The notes: generated from the letters alone by a model not told the origin. A DNA stretch of 64,000 bases from Pseudomonas trivialis (GCF_001439805.1 NZ_JYLK01000004.1:62001-126000); one strand, 5' to 3'. Shown: positions 8,519-17,894, numbered from the stretch's first letter. Numbers and translations are program-made.

Positions 8519-9427
8519 TTAAAACACCGACCAGCCAATCCGCTCACTCAGCAACTCCAGCGCCTTCATCCCCGCCAGCGAATTCCCGGCGGCGTTCAAC
8601 TCCGGCGACCACACGCACACCGTAAATTGCCCCGGCACCACAGCAACAATCCCGCCGCCGACCCCGCTTTTGCCGGGCAACCCCACGCGGTAGGCAAAAT
8701 TGCCCGCTTCGTCATACAGGCCGCTGGTGGCCATGATCGAGTTAACCTGTTTGGTCTGGCGCGCGGTGAGGATCTGTTCGCCGCTGTGGGCGCTCACGCC
8801 TTCGTTGGCCAGAAAGCTGAAGGCCTTGGCCAGGTCCAGGCAGCTCATCTGCAAGGCGCAGTAGTTGAAGTAGCTGTGCAGCACCGCGTCGACGTCGTTG
8901 TGGAAGTTGCCGAAGGCTTTCATCAGGTAGGCCATGGCCGCGTTGCGCGCACCATGCTGCGCTTCGGAGTCGGCGACGATGCTGTTGACCAGGATCTGCG
9001 GGTTGCCTGACAGGCGCCGGACGAAGTCGCGCATCGACAGGATCGGCACGGCGAAGCGCGACTGGTTGATGTCGCAGATCACCAGGGCGCCGGCGTTGAT
9101 AAACGGGTTGCGCGGGCGGCCGCGTTCGAATTCCAGCTGCACCATGGAATTGAACGGTTGCCCCGAAGGCTCATGGCCCAGGCGCTCCCAGATGGTTTCG
9201 CCGCCGTGGTCGATGGCCTGTACCAGGCTGAACACCTTGGAAATGCTCTGCACCGAAAACAACGTATCGGCGTCCCCCGCGCAATAGGCCGCGCCGTCGT
9301 TGCCGTAAACGGCGATGCCTAGCTGGTTGGCGGGGACGTCGGCCAGTGCGGGGATGTAGTCGGCGACTTTGCCCTGGCCGATCAGTGGACGAACTTCGTC
9401 GAGAATCGCGTCCAGCAGCGCCTGCAT
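8519..9427 (-). CDS. glsB: glutaminase
   Basis: 302-residue serine-dependent beta-lactamase-fold glutaminase, the usual family length. The active-site S-x-x-K is in [20 protein letters not shown] and the C-terminal [15 protein letters not shown] block are conserved. It hydrolyses glutamine to glutamate and ammonia. The ATG at 9427 has AGGAC five to six bases upstream; upstream in-frame starts are less well placed. Monocistronic, with a repeat downstream. Confidence 0.94.
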   Translation of the reverse strand: MQALLDAILDEVRPLIGQGKVADYIPALADVPANQLGIAVYGNDGAAYCAGDADTLFSVQSISKVFSLVQAIDHGGETIWERLGHEPSGQPFNSMVQLEFERGRPRNPFINAGALVICDINQSRFAVPILSMRDFVRRLSGNPQILVNSIVADSEAQHGARNAAMAYLMKAFGNFHNDVDAVLHSYFNYCALQMSCLDLAKAFSFLANEGVSAHSGEQILTARQTKQVNSIMATSGLYDEAGNFAYRVGLPGKSGVGGGIVAVVPGQFTVCVWSPELNAAGNSLAGMKALELLSERIGWSVF

Positions 9428-9516
9428 GTCTTGTCCTGTCATCGTGCCTTGCATCGTGGATAGCGGGGCGCGGAGGATACCGCAAAGCTGCGGATCAGAC
9501 AGGTACCGCGCTCAGA

Positions 9517-10146
9517 TTAACGCTGCACCGGAATGCGGATATCGCCGCTCCGGCACTGGGTTTTCACGCTTCTGGGGCAACCGGCAAAGCGCAGTTCCTT
9601 GCTCAGGCACACGCGCACTTCGGACAACACTTTGCCCTTGCAGATCACCGCCACGCTGCGATTGCCCATGGCCGGATTGCTTTGGCGAAACAGCGCTTCG
9701 ATTTCAGCGGCCTGCAGATAATTGGGCACGTTGAACGGTTGCAGTTGCTGCGGAATCTGCACGGAGGCCAGCGCGGCATCCGTCGCATCCAGGTAACGCG
9801 TGGCGTCCAGGCCGCTGCAGGTGCCGTGCTTGCTCCACTCATGTTTGAGCAGCGCCCGCGTGGGGAAGATCAACGCGCCCTTGGCCAGCTCGGCGTCCGA
9901 CAGCGGTGACCGTGAATCACACGCCGACGGCCAGCCACCCTTCGCATACTGCGGCCAAAGCCCGTGCAGCACGAAGCCATATCCCTTGCCCGAGCACTGT
10001 TCATTGTCCGGGTGCGTGAGGCAAAACGTCGGCGACCACGACAACGACAACACATAAAAATCAAAATTCCCGGCCGGCCGCTGCTCGCGGGGCGCTGCGG
10101 TCACACTTGCGGCCAGGACCAGCCATACGGCCATCCAGTATTTCAT
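9517..10146 (-). CDS. ribonuclease T2 family protein, secreted
   Basis: 209-residue protein with an N-terminal signal peptide (MKYWMAVWLVLAASVTAA) and both T2 active-site blocks: CAS I HGLWPQ and CAS II KHEWSKHGTC. At least eight cysteines suggest a disulfide-stabilised periplasmic enzyme like RNase I. It should degrade RNA non-specifically in the periplasm. The ATG at 10146 has AAGGA upstream. Adjacent genes are unrelated. Confidence 0.92.
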   Translation of the reverse strand: MKYWMAVWLVLAASVTAAPREQRPAGNFDFYVLSLSWSPTFCLTHPDNEQCSGKGYGFVLHGLWPQYAKGGWPSACDSRSPLSDAELAKGALIFPTRALLKHEWSKHGTCSGLDATRYLDATDAALASVQIPQQLQPFNVPNYLQAAEIEALFRQSNPAMGNRSVAVICKGKVLSEVRVCLSKELRFAGCPRSVKTQCRSGDIRIPVQR

Positions 10147-10181
10147 GGGTCGGTTCCTTGAAAAGGCTGATCCTGGCACGA

Positions 10182-11162
10182 CTAGCCAGGATGGTTGGGG
10201 TTACGTTGTAGCACCTTGTCGAGGATACGATCAGTCTTCAGCGCTTCGATGGCCTGGGACGGATGCTCGGACTCGCCACGAAGGTGCGCATTCATTGCCA
10301 GCACGTGATGCCATTGGATGTGCGCGTGGCATGGCACGTCCAGCACCTCGTGGGTCTGCCCTTCAAGGCGCAATGGCTGGTCTTCGAACACCGAGAAGGT
10401 AATGCGACCCAGGCTGCCGATCAGCTCGACCTTGTCTTCACGGCGGTCTGCGACGAAGTTCCAGCAGCCCATGCCCAGGGCGCCGTTGGCGAAGGTCCAG
10501 CAGGCCGTCACCGCGTCTTCGGCCGCATAGTGCCCGGCCTGCCGTGCGGTAAAGCCCGAGACCTCGACAATGTCCCCGGCCAGGTACTGGAACAGGTCGA
10601 AGCCATGGCTGGCGAGGTCGGCGAAATAGCCGCCGCCGGCAATGGCCGGGTCGGTGCGCCAGTTGGCGGCGCTGGCGTCATTGGCGGCCGGCGGTTTGCA
10701 CAGGGTCCAGGTCAGGTGGCGCAGTTCGCCAATGCGGCCCTGTTGCAGCCAGTCGCGTACCTGCTGAAAGCGCGGCAGCGAGCGCCGGTAATAGGACACG
10801 AACAAGTGCAGCCCGGCGCGCTCGAAGGTGCGCTGCATCAAGGCGCTCTGTTCGGCATTCAGCGACATGGGTTTCTCGACGCAGCAATGCTTGCCGGACG
10901 CCGCCACCATCAGGCTGTAGTCGAGATGGCTGTCGGGGGGCGTGGCGATGTAGACCGCGTCCACTTCGGGGTCGTCGATCAGCGCCTGGGCGTCAGTGTA
11001 ATAGCGTGCAATGCCATGGCGCGTCGCATAATCGCGCACGGCCTCCTCGCGACGCCCCATCACGGCTACCAAGGCAGAACCTGGCGCTTTATGGAAAGCG
11101 GGTCCACTCTTCAACTCAGTAACGCTGCCACAGCCGATCATGCCCCAACGTACGGTCTTCAT
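10182..11162 (-). CDS. Gfo/Idh/MocA-family oxidoreductase
   Basis: 326-residue NAD(P)-dependent dehydrogenase. The N-terminal Rossmann fold has GMIGCGSVTELK, and EKPMSLN lies at the usual catalytic position near residue 95. The C-terminal half is the alpha/beta domain of the family. Substrates in this family are sugars, inositols or related polyols. The gene stands alone between a secreted RNase and a divergent Nudix gene, so context does not name its substrate. It is distinct from the inositol dehydrogenase near 26 kb. Confidence 0.88.
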   Translation of the reverse strand: MKTVRWGMIGCGSVTELKSGPAFHKAPGSALVAVMGRREEAVRDYATRHGIARYYTDAQALIDDPEVDAVYIATPPDSHLDYSLMVAASGKHCCVEKPMSLNAEQSALMQRTFERAGLHLFVSYYRRSLPRFQQVRDWLQQGRIGELRHLTWTLCKPPAANDASAANWRTDPAIAGGGYFADLASHGFDLFQYLAGDIVEVSGFTARQAGHYAAEDAVTACWTFANGALGMGCWNFVADRREDKVELIGSLGRITFSVFEDQPLRLEGQTHEVLDVPCHAHIQWHHVLAMNAHLRGESEHPSQAIEALKTDRILDKVLQRNPNHPG

Positions 11163-11288
11163 CGGTTTTCCTCGTCCTTTTCGTTCAAGCGGGCAGTATC
11201 CACATACCTACCCCGGCACGCCATAACCACTTAGCATGACAATTGCATTACACTTTTGTGACATTCATTTGCTGCGGGGGCACAGACG

Positions 11289-11651
11289 ATGAAAATCAGG
11301 GCCACGGTCATTTGCGAACACGAGGGGCATATCCTTTTCGTGCGCAAGGCCAGATCCAAATGGGCGTTGCCGGGTGGCAAGGTCGAACGCGACGAGCGCC
11401 CGGTGGGTGCGGCAGAGCGCGAGCTGGAAGAAGAAACCGGGTTGAACGTGGACGGGTTGCTGTACCTGCAGGAGCTCAAGGCACGCGACACGCTGCATCA
11501 TGTGTTCGAGGCTTCGGTGGTGAATATCGACGAGGCGCGACCGCGCAACGAGATTGTCGACTGTTGCTGGCATGCCTATGGGGACGTCGATCAACTCGAT
11601 ACCACCGATGCCACCCGGCATATCGTTAAATCGTTTGTGCGGCGTCTGTAA
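11289..11651 (+). CDS. Nudix hydrolase
   Basis: 120-residue single-domain protein with a complete Nudix box: GKVERDE, then REL-EEE-TGL, fitting GX5EX7REUXEEXGU. The length is that of minimal MutT-like enzymes. It should hydrolyse a nucleoside-diphosphate-linked compound; the substrate cannot be told from sequence. It is divergent from the oxidoreductase gene and convergent with a small membrane protein gene 13 bp downstream. Confidence 0.88.
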   Translation: MKIRATVICEHEGHILFVRKARSKWALPGGKVERDERPVGAAERELEEETGLNVDGLLYLQELKARDTLHHVFEASVVNIDEARPRNEIVDCCWHAYGDVDQLDTTDATRHIVKSFVRRL

Positions 11652-11664
11652 CCTGCAGTTTGCG

Positions 11665-11946
11665 TTATCTGTGACCCTGCTCGCTCAGTGTGCGGCAGTT
11701 TGTACTCAGTCTCACGCCCCGGACAGAGGCCACACTGGCAACCCTTTCCATCTGTGAACACAGCAACCAACGCTCGACGGCCGCCTGTCGCTGTTGATCC
11801 ACCTCGGCGTTGTAGTACACGAAGCAAACGCCCAGCAGCACTGCGACACCCAGCACGGCGGCGGCGAAGTAGCCAAAGCTATCGGACGATGATGATTGCG
11901 GCGCATTCAAGCGTGACGGGCGCCCTGCTCTTTCCGGGGTTCGCAT
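11665..11946 (-). CDS. small single-pass membrane protein, unknown function
   Basis: 93 residues. A polar N-terminus is followed by one hydrophobic helix around residues 26-44 (YFAAAVLGVAVLLGVCFVYY) and a charged C-terminal part with two cysteines. The ATG at 11946 has GGAGG seven bases upstream, a strong ribosome-binding site that supports a real gene. I do not recognise the family. The protein probably sits in the inner membrane with a short cytoplasmic tail. Confidence 0.6.
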   Translation of the reverse strand: MRTPERAGRPSRLNAPQSSSSDSFGYFAAAVLGVAVLLGVCFVYYNAEVDQQRQAAVERWLLCSQMERVASVASVRGVRLSTNCRTLSEQGHR

Positions 11947-12058
11947 ACAGGCCTCCAGGGTGAAGTGCGCGATTGTATGCAAATGGAGACACAGCATCTG
12001 TCGTGGATTTGTAAACACCTTGGCGGATAAACCCGGGTGGCCCTCGGCGCCTCACAAC

Positions 12059-12388
12059 TTACTTGCGCGCGACACGGTAGCGCAGGCATTCCTGATAGAA
12101 GCTTTGGCGAATCGCCTCGGGCTTGAGCCGCGAGCGACTGTCGTAGGTTTGCTCGGTGATGCCCATGGCCATCATGTGCATCCACGGCTTGTTGAACTTG
12201 ATGGTCTGGATCTTCTGCCGAGCGGCATATAAAGACACGCCCGACAGCTTGAGTTCCTGGGCCCTGGCCGCCGTGCCGGCGCCCCAGCTGCACATGTATT
12301 TGTCACCTTCGCGCAGCTCCCGTGCCTGCACGGCAGCCGCGCCGCCGGCCAGAGAGCAGGCGAACAGCATGATTCCAACAGTGCGCAT
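12059..12388 (-). CDS. small secreted protein, unknown function
   Basis: 109 residues with a clear signal peptide (MRTVGIMLFACSLAGGAAAVQA), leaving a basic mature domain of about 87 residues with two cysteines, one in YMCSWGAG and one in YQECLRY. The ATG at 12388 has AGGAA five bases upstream. Likely periplasmic. No family recognised. Confidence 0.68.
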   Translation of the reverse strand: MRTVGIMLFACSLAGGAAAVQARELREGDKYMCSWGAGTAARAQELKLSGVSLYAARQKIQTIKFNKPWMHMMAMGITEQTYDSRSRLKPEAIRQSFYQECLRYRVARK

Positions 12389-12469
12389 GTGCTTCCTCAC
12401 CTAACCACCTGAAAATAAAAGCGATTCTGGCGAGGATTTTGTTACATGGGGGCCATCAGATTGCCTTAT

Positions 12470-14962
12470 TTACCACTGATAAGTGGCGCTCGCCTGCACG
12501 GTGCGCTGTGAGCCGTACCAGCACCACGAATACGACAGGCACGACGCCACGTATTCCTTGTTTGCCAGGTTGGAGGCGTTCACGGCCAGGCGCAGGTTGT
12601 CCCTGGGGTTGGCAATGTTGGGAATGTCATAGTGCACCGCCGCATCGAACAAGGTGTAACCCGGCACCTTCAGGGTATTGGCGGTATCGCCCCATGAAGA
12701 GCCGACATAGCGTGCACCGGCGCCCACGCCAAAGCCCTTCAACTGGCCGTCGTGAAAGGTGTAGTCCGCCCACGCCGATGCCGTGTGACGTGGCAGACCG
12801 TAAGTCGTGGTGCCTTTGACCGGAACCGCCGGGCCGATGCCGATATCGGTGATCGGCGCATACTGCGCGGTGCTGTTGGATTGGCTGGCGCGGTTATCCA
12901 GATAAGCATAGGCGGCGGTTATATCCAGGTTGTCGTTGAGGCTGGCTTTGCCTTCCAGTTCAAAGCCACGGGATTGCTGTTCGCCATCCTGGATCGAGCA
13001 GCGGCCGTTACCGCACATATGGGACGGGTCCGGATCAAGGGTCGGAACGTTACGCTGGCGCAGGTCGAAAATGGCTGCGGTGATAAAGCTGTTGCTGCCC
13101 GGCGGCTGGTACTTGATGCCGATTTCATACTGCTTGCCTTCGGTCGGCTTGAACACCGAACCGCCGTAACCGGTGCCCGACTGCGGATTGAACGACTCCG
13201 CATAACTGGCATACGGCGCCAGGCCGTTGTCGAACAGATACACCAGACCGACTCGACCAGTGAACGCATGGCTGTCCAGGGAGGACTTGCTCTTGGCGCC
13301 GTTGCTCAGCGCCTTGGTGGTGCTGTCGGTGCTGGCCCAGTCATAGCGACCGCCGAGCAGCAGCACCCATTTGTCCCACTTCATTTGCTCTTGCAGGTAC
13401 ACCCCGGTCTGTTCACTGCGCGACGTGGCGTCGGTGCCGAAGGCAGGTGTAGCCACGGGCGCGCCGTAGACCGGATCGAAGATATCCAGGCTCGGTCCCT
13501 TGCCGTAGCCCGCCTTGGTGTCGGTGCTGGTGTTCTGGTAATCCAGGCCCGTGAGGAAGGTGTGCTGCAACGGCCCGGTATCGAATTTGGCCTGCAACTG
13601 GTTATCGACAGTGTAGGCGTCCATGTCCACGTCAGTGGCGATGGTCGAGCGCGTGGCGGTGCGGTAATCGGCCTGCAGGTTGCTGCTGTAGAGGCTGCGG
13701 TAGATGCCTTCGGCACGCAGGTAACGGGCGTTCTGGCGCACGGTCCAGATATCGTTGAAGTGATGCTCGAACGCATAGCCGAGGGAGTAGTACTCGCGGT
13801 CACTCTTCTCGAAACTCTTCTCGCCATCATAGAAATCCACATCGATTTTGCGCCCGGTCGGGCTGTGCAGCACCGACCCCCAGGCCGGCACCGAACCGTA
13901 CGACGCGCCCTTCGGGTCCTTCTGAAAATGCCCCAGCAAGGTCAGCGAAGTGGCGTCATCCGGGCGCCAGGTGAAGGCGCTGGACAACGACTGCCGGCGG
14001 GTCTCGGTGTGTTCCACCTGGCCGTCGGCGTCATCGAAAAGTCCGGCAACGCGGTAGGCATATACCCCCTGATCGTCAATCGGCCCACTCAGGTCGAAGG
14101 TGGTGCGTTTTTTGTTGAAGGTGCCGTACTCCACGCCCACTTCATGGAACGGCGTATCCAACGGGCGTTTGGTGACCATGTTGATCACCCCGCTCGGCGT
14201 GCCCTGGCCGTACAGCACCGACGCCGGGCCGCGCAGCACTTCGACGCGCTCCAGGTCGAACGCGTCCTTTTGCGGCAAGGCGTCGCGGCTTGACGGCACG
14301 CGCAGGCCGTCCAGGTACGTGGCCGGGGCGAAGCCACGGATGGTGAGCTGGTCGAGACGCGAAGCGGTGGCGCCCCGGGTTTCCGGGACCACGGCGGCGC
14401 TGTAGCGCAGGATCTGATTGAGGCTTTCGGCATTCTGCGCGCGCATCTGGTCCTTGGTGACCACGGAAATCGACTGCGGGGTTTCGATCAGCGCAGTATC
14501 AGTCTTGGTGCCCGACAGGCTGCGACTGGCCACATAGCCGTTCACCGGCCCGGTGGGGCTTTCGGTCTGGTAAGCCGCGCTGATGGTGGTGGCCTGCAAC
14601 TCCATGGCGCCGCCGCTATCCGGGACGGCTTCGAGCCGGTAACGGTCGACGCCAATCTTCAGCGCCTGCAAGCCACTGCCGGCGAGCAACCGGGCCAGTG
14701 CCGCATCCGTCTCGTACTGCCCGCTGAGGCCATTGCTGCGCTTGCCTCGGGTCAGGCTCGCATCAAAGGCCAGCACCAGCCCTGCCTGTTCGGCCAGGCT
14801 ATTGAGCGCCTGACTCAGATCACCGGCCGGAACCTGAAAGCGGCGCAAGGCGCTGCTGCTGTCTTCGGCAAAGACGGGTTGGGCCGCCAGCAACGGCACG
14901 GCGGCAAAGGCGATCGCCACTGACAGGGCCAGTGGATGCAAGGGACGGGCAAGGCGCGACAT
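12470..14962 (-). CDS. TonB-dependent siderophore receptor with STN signalling domain
   Basis: 830-residue outer-membrane receptor. Order: signal peptide (about 1-32); STN secretin/TonB short N-terminal domain (about 45-112, AGDLSQALNSLAEQAG); TonB box region; plug (about 150-270, TPQSISVVTKDQM, VEVLRGPASVLYGQG, GGVINMVTKRP-like); 22-strand barrel ending in W after an ATYQ stretch. The C-terminal SCLSYSWCWYGSQR block with paired cysteines is typical of FhuA/FoxA/FiuA-like hydroxamate receptors. An STN domain normally talks to a FecR-like anti-sigma factor, but none is encoded nearby. The siderophore is not identifiable; a hydroxamate is my best guess. Confidence 0.92.
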   Translation of the reverse strand: MSRLARPLHPLALSVAIAFAAVPLLAAQPVFAEDSSSALRRFQVPAGDLSQALNSLAEQAGLVLAFDASLTRGKRSNGLSGQYETDAALARLLAGSGLQALKIGVDRYRLEAVPDSGGAMELQATTISAAYQTESPTGPVNGYVASRSLSGTKTDTALIETPQSISVVTKDQMRAQNAESLNQILRYSAAVVPETRGATASRLDQLTIRGFAPATYLDGLRVPSSRDALPQKDAFDLERVEVLRGPASVLYGQGTPSGVINMVTKRPLDTPFHEVGVEYGTFNKKRTTFDLSGPIDDQGVYAYRVAGLFDDADGQVEHTETRRQSLSSAFTWRPDDATSLTLLGHFQKDPKGASYGSVPAWGSVLHSPTGRKIDVDFYDGEKSFEKSDREYYSLGYAFEHHFNDIWTVRQNARYLRAEGIYRSLYSSNLQADYRTATRSTIATDVDMDAYTVDNQLQAKFDTGPLQHTFLTGLDYQNTSTDTKAGYGKGPSLDIFDPVYGAPVATPAFGTDATSRSEQTGVYLQEQMKWDKWVLLLGGRYDWASTDSTTKALSNGAKSKSSLDSHAFTGRVGLVYLFDNGLAPYASYAESFNPQSGTGYGGSVFKPTEGKQYEIGIKYQPPGSNSFITAAIFDLRQRNVPTLDPDPSHMCGNGRCSIQDGEQQSRGFELEGKASLNDNLDITAAYAYLDNRASQSNSTAQYAPITDIGIGPAVPVKGTTTYGLPRHTASAWADYTFHDGQLKGFGVGAGARYVGSSWGDTANTLKVPGYTLFDAAVHYDIPNIANPRDNLRLAVNASNLANKEYVASCLSYSWCWYGSQRTVQASATYQW

Positions 14963-15262
14963 GGAAAATCCTGCGTAATGAAGGTTCTATTAACCATGAC
15001 GGCCAGGTCGCAACATCGGGCAAGGATGAGAGCGATTTTTATTTGGGCGGGTGCTTTGCAAGCAGACGGGTTGCGATGTTGTGTGGCTCGCTGGCCTGGT
15101 TTTCAGCGGGTTTTCTGCGCGGTGTGTCGGCCTTTTCTGTTTTGTACAACCGTTCATGCGCGGGCTTTTTGCTGGGGCAGAATCCGACGCCTGACCCCTG
15201 CCGAGACGTCACGGATGTCCCACGCTGCCCACATTCCAACTCACCAAAAGGTTCGCAAAGAA
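14963..15262. other. intergenic region between the siderophore receptor and the AT-rich islet
   Basis: 300 bp with no convincing gene. It must hold the receptor promoter on the minus strand, but I do not see a clear Fur box. A near inverted repeat, CGCAACATCG (about 15007) with CGATGTTGTG (about 15071), is present. GC content falls sharply at its right end where the islet begins. Confidence 0.4.
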
Positions 15263-15673
15263 ATGAGCTATCTTGACGACGAAATAGTCAAAAATTTTAA
15301 CCAACTGAATATCGAATTCGAAATCTCGCAAGAAGCCGAGCACGATTTAATTGTTGAAAAAATAAATGCAATCGTTCCTTTCTTTGGAAACCAGATAGCT
15401 TGGAGCCAATTCAAGGAAAATACTTATATTGGTCCGTCTCCATCACAGGCCACGCTAGCGTTATTAGAGAAAAAAATAAAAGAAGCCACTAAGCACAATG
15501 TAATTTTTATTGGTGACGCGACCGACAATGCCTATTTAATTTCAGCCACAGACCTAATGCAATCACTGCAAATATTTTCAAAAATACCCCAGCACACTTA
15601 CATACTTCAAAAACAGCTGGATTGGATTGCTTGCATTTCATTTGAGGGCGACATTGATTTCGCGATTTTTTAG
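15263..15673 (+). CDS. putative orphan immunity protein
   Basis: 136-residue acidic cytosolic protein, rich in I, K, N and D, encoded by visibly AT-rich DNA quite unlike its neighbours. It has no signal peptide or membrane helix. No family is recognised with certainty. Small acidic AT-rich genes next to toxin C-terminal fragments are typical immunity genes of contact-dependent or polymorphic toxin loci, which is the basis for this call. The ribosome-binding site is weak (AAGG about 12 bases upstream). The stop TAG is in the same frame as the toxin-tail fragment 27 bases downstream. Confidence 0.5.
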   Translation: MSYLDDEIVKNFNQLNIEFEISQEAEHDLIVEKINAIVPFFGNQIAWSQFKENTYIGPSPSQATLALLEKKIKEATKHNVIFIGDATDNAYLISATDLMQSLQIFSKIPQHTYILQKQLDWIACISFEGDIDFAIF

Positions 15674-15700
15674 CTTGGCCCAATAGATAACCAATACTTC

Positions 15701-15955
15701 TTGAAAAAGATATATCTTACGCAGCCAGCTAAAGAAACATCTTCTGATCCACCCACTAATCCAAGAACTGGCAAACCTGACAAAGAACGGATCATCTCTA
15801 AAGACTCAAAACAAAGTATTCGCTATGGTTCGCACGAAATGAATAGCAAACCAACCAAACACCACTATCATGAGGAAACGTGGACATTTGAGCTAAAAAC
15901 AAACACTATGAATTTGGACAATACAGTCGTTAGAGTTCCTTTAAAGAAGAAGTAA
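15701..15955 (+). pseudogene. C-terminal fragment of a polymorphic toxin
   Basis: An 84-codon stretch that can only start at TTG and has no good ribosome-binding site. The reading frame stays coding-like back to the TAG at 15671, so the start is arbitrary. The C-terminal part has a histidine-rich patch (SIRYGSHEMNSKP, then THHYHEETW-like residues in KHHYHEETWTF) of the kind seen at the ends of nuclease toxin domains of Rhs/CdiA proteins. There is no N-terminal delivery domain in the window. I infer a displaced toxin tail left by recombination; the exact toxin family is not identified. Confidence 0.45.
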
Positions 15956-15956
15956 C

Positions 15957-16340
15957 ATGCAGGTACGAATAACCGAAACGTTCGAAAATGCGAACGCATC
16001 ACATGTGAAATTCCAATCACCTGTTGGAGACGGAATTGGAGTATGTACAGATGCCAGTATTAAAACTGGAGCAAGTCTCGACGTGGAACTCGACCTGGAC
16101 GAGGTCTTTTCATGGGGGCGAAATATCAGACCGTCGCTTTGTAAAACTCCGCAAATCATGGTCATAAACGGCATAACACACATCACCGCAAAGCTCATTC
16201 AGAGTTCCGACAATGAGTTCGCAGCCCTGCAGGTTGGCGACTCTATAATCCTAATTGAACTCGACGGGCCTATGCCTCAAGAACACGAATTCGTTGATCT
16301 AAAAGCTGCAAAGATCCATCTCTATCCGACGAATATCTGA
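15957..16340 (+). CDS. putative immunity protein paired with the toxin tail
   Basis: 127-residue soluble acidic protein, AT-rich like the two preceding frames and starting one base after the toxin-tail stop. Beta-rich, with no membrane helix or signal. The sequence contains SPVGDGIGVCTD and an acidic DVELDLDEV stretch. The position directly after a toxin C-terminus is the standard place for the cognate immunity gene. No named family recognised. Confidence 0.5.
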   Translation: MQVRITETFENANASHVKFQSPVGDGIGVCTDASIKTGASLDVELDLDEVFSWGRNIRPSLCKTPQIMVINGITHITAKLIQSSDNEFAALQVGDSIILIELDGPMPQEHEFVDLKAAKIHLYPTNI

Positions 16341-16750
16341 GCAGGCTTGAATTCCAAACCGCTAACAAACGCCCATCGCCAAACACGACGGCGAATTAAA
16401 ATACCTATTCAACTTGGCAAACCTCGCCCACCCGCCCTCTTGAAAATCCATCAATTCCAAGACTCAAATCGTCCTCGCAATATCGCCATGACTATCGCGC
16501 CAAACCTATTGCAAATCGCAACAGTGGCCCGGAGAGAAATACAACACAGCCCGTAGCTACACCAGCCATGCAATGGCAATAAACCCCATCGCACCCAGAA
16601 ATATGCCTGGCACCAAGGGCCGAACGCTGGCACTGGTCCGGTGGCAAATTCGCCCGGAAACTGTACTGTGCACCGGCATTGCACAAGGGCTGCTTCGCAG
16701 CCCAACGCGGGACAAGCCCGCTCGCCACGAAAGCTCACTCCCTACAACAA
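16341..16750. other. intergenic region with a partial REP element
   Basis: About 410 bp without a supported gene. The left part keeps the AT-rich character of the islet. Between about 16686 and 16730 lies half of the same palindromic repeat found at 8.4 kb (GGGCTGCTTCGCAGCCC, then GGGACAAGCCCGCTCGCCAC). The short open frames here have no ribosome-binding sites and were not called. Confidence 0.5.
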
Positions 16751-17761
16751 TTACTCTTTCAAGCCAGCCTCAACCTTCTGCGCCACCTCCGCCGTCAACC
16801 AGGCTTTCCACACCTCAGGATGTTCCTTGAGAAACGCCTGGGCCACTTGCCTTGGCGCTGTGTGATTTTCGCTCATGGTTGCCAGGGCCTTGTTCAATGG
16901 ATCGATAGGGAACTGGACCTTGGTAAAGAACTCGGCGATCTGCGGATATTGCTGCTGGAATGGTGTGGATACGCCGATGCTCAGCTTGGACGCCAGCGAC
17001 CGGGTAGGACGAGGATTGGGGTTGTCGGCGTCGGTGAGGGTCTTCCAGGCATCAGCGTCAAACGGTGGTTCTTCCAGCTGAATCAGTTTGTAGCGACCCA
17101 TCAATGGCGTGGGCGACCAGTAGTAGAACAATACCGGCTTGCCTCGGCGGATCGATGAGGCTATCTCGGCGTCCAGTGCTGCGCCCGAGCCGCTGCGGAA
17201 GTTCACGTAGCTGTCGTCCAGGCCATAGGCCTTGAGCTTCTGCTTGTTGACCACTTCGGACGTCCAGCCAATGGGGCTGTTGAGAAAGCGGCCCTTGCCG
17301 GGCGACTCGGGGTCCTTGAACACATCCTTGTAGCGCGCCAGGTCCTGCACGGTTTTCAGGTCCGGCGCCAGCGGCTTGAGGCCTTTGGACGGGTCACCCT
17401 TGACCACATATTCCGGCACCCACCAGCCTTCGGTAGCGCCCTTGACCGTATCGCCCAGGCCCACCACTTTGCCTTCGGCTTCAGCCTTGATCCACACCGG
17501 GCTGCGACCGGCCCATTCTTCGCCGATCACCTGGATATCGTTTTTCGCCAGAGCGGTTTCCAGGGTGATGGTGGTGCCGGGCAAGGTGTCGGTGGGCAGG
17601 TCATAGCCCTTTTCGACGATAAAACGCAGCACTTCGGTGATCAGGCTGCCGCTTTCCCAATTCAGGTCGGCAAAATGCACGGGGGCCTGCGCCGCCGACA
17701 CCGGCAACGACAGACTCAACGTCGTCACAGCCGCAGCCAACAGGGTTCTCAATCCTTTCAT
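16751..17761 (-). CDS. glycine betaine/quaternary amine ABC transporter substrate-binding protein
   Basis: 336-residue OpuAC-type binding protein with a signal peptide ending at VSAAQA. The mature start, APVHFADLNWESGSL, is typical of betaine/choline binding proteins. Aromatic residues for a cation box occur (W in EEWAGRSPVW, EGWWVPEY, YYWSPTPLMG). No permease or ATPase gene is adjacent, as for orphan BetX/CaiX-like proteins of pseudomonads that feed a shared core transporter. The precise ligand (betaine, carnitine, choline) is not determined. Confidence 0.87.
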   Translation of the reverse strand: MKGLRTLLAAAVTTLSLSLPVSAAQAPVHFADLNWESGSLITEVLRFIVEKGYDLPTDTLPGTTITLETALAKNDIQVIGEEWAGRSPVWIKAEAEGKVVGLGDTVKGATEGWWVPEYVVKGDPSKGLKPLAPDLKTVQDLARYKDVFKDPESPGKGRFLNSPIGWTSEVVNKQKLKAYGLDDSYVNFRSGSGAALDAEIASSIRRGKPVLFYYWSPTPLMGRYKLIQLEEPPFDADAWKTLTDADNPNPRPTRSLASKLSIGVSTPFQQQYPQIAEFFTKVQFPIDPLNKALATMSENHTAPRQVAQAFLKEHPEVWKAWLTAEVAQKVEAGLKE

Positions 17762-17894
17762 GCCTTCCCACCTCGCATCTGTGCAGCCACTGACGGACGG
17801 CTTGCTGCCTATGCGCGAAGCCTCTGAATAGTTAAGTCAGCTCAACTGTAGTAGAGGTTCCGCAAAGAGAAAGGAATCAAACAGCCTGCTGTGG

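Noticed and set aside
10182..11162. A second inositol dehydrogenase belonging to the iol regulon
   Set aside because: Same superfamily, but 12 kb from the iol genes, no IolR-like site nearby and no inositol-specific residues that I can assign.
14963..15262. Fur box for the siderophore receptor
   Set aside because: Looked for GATAAT-type hexamer repeats and found none convincing.
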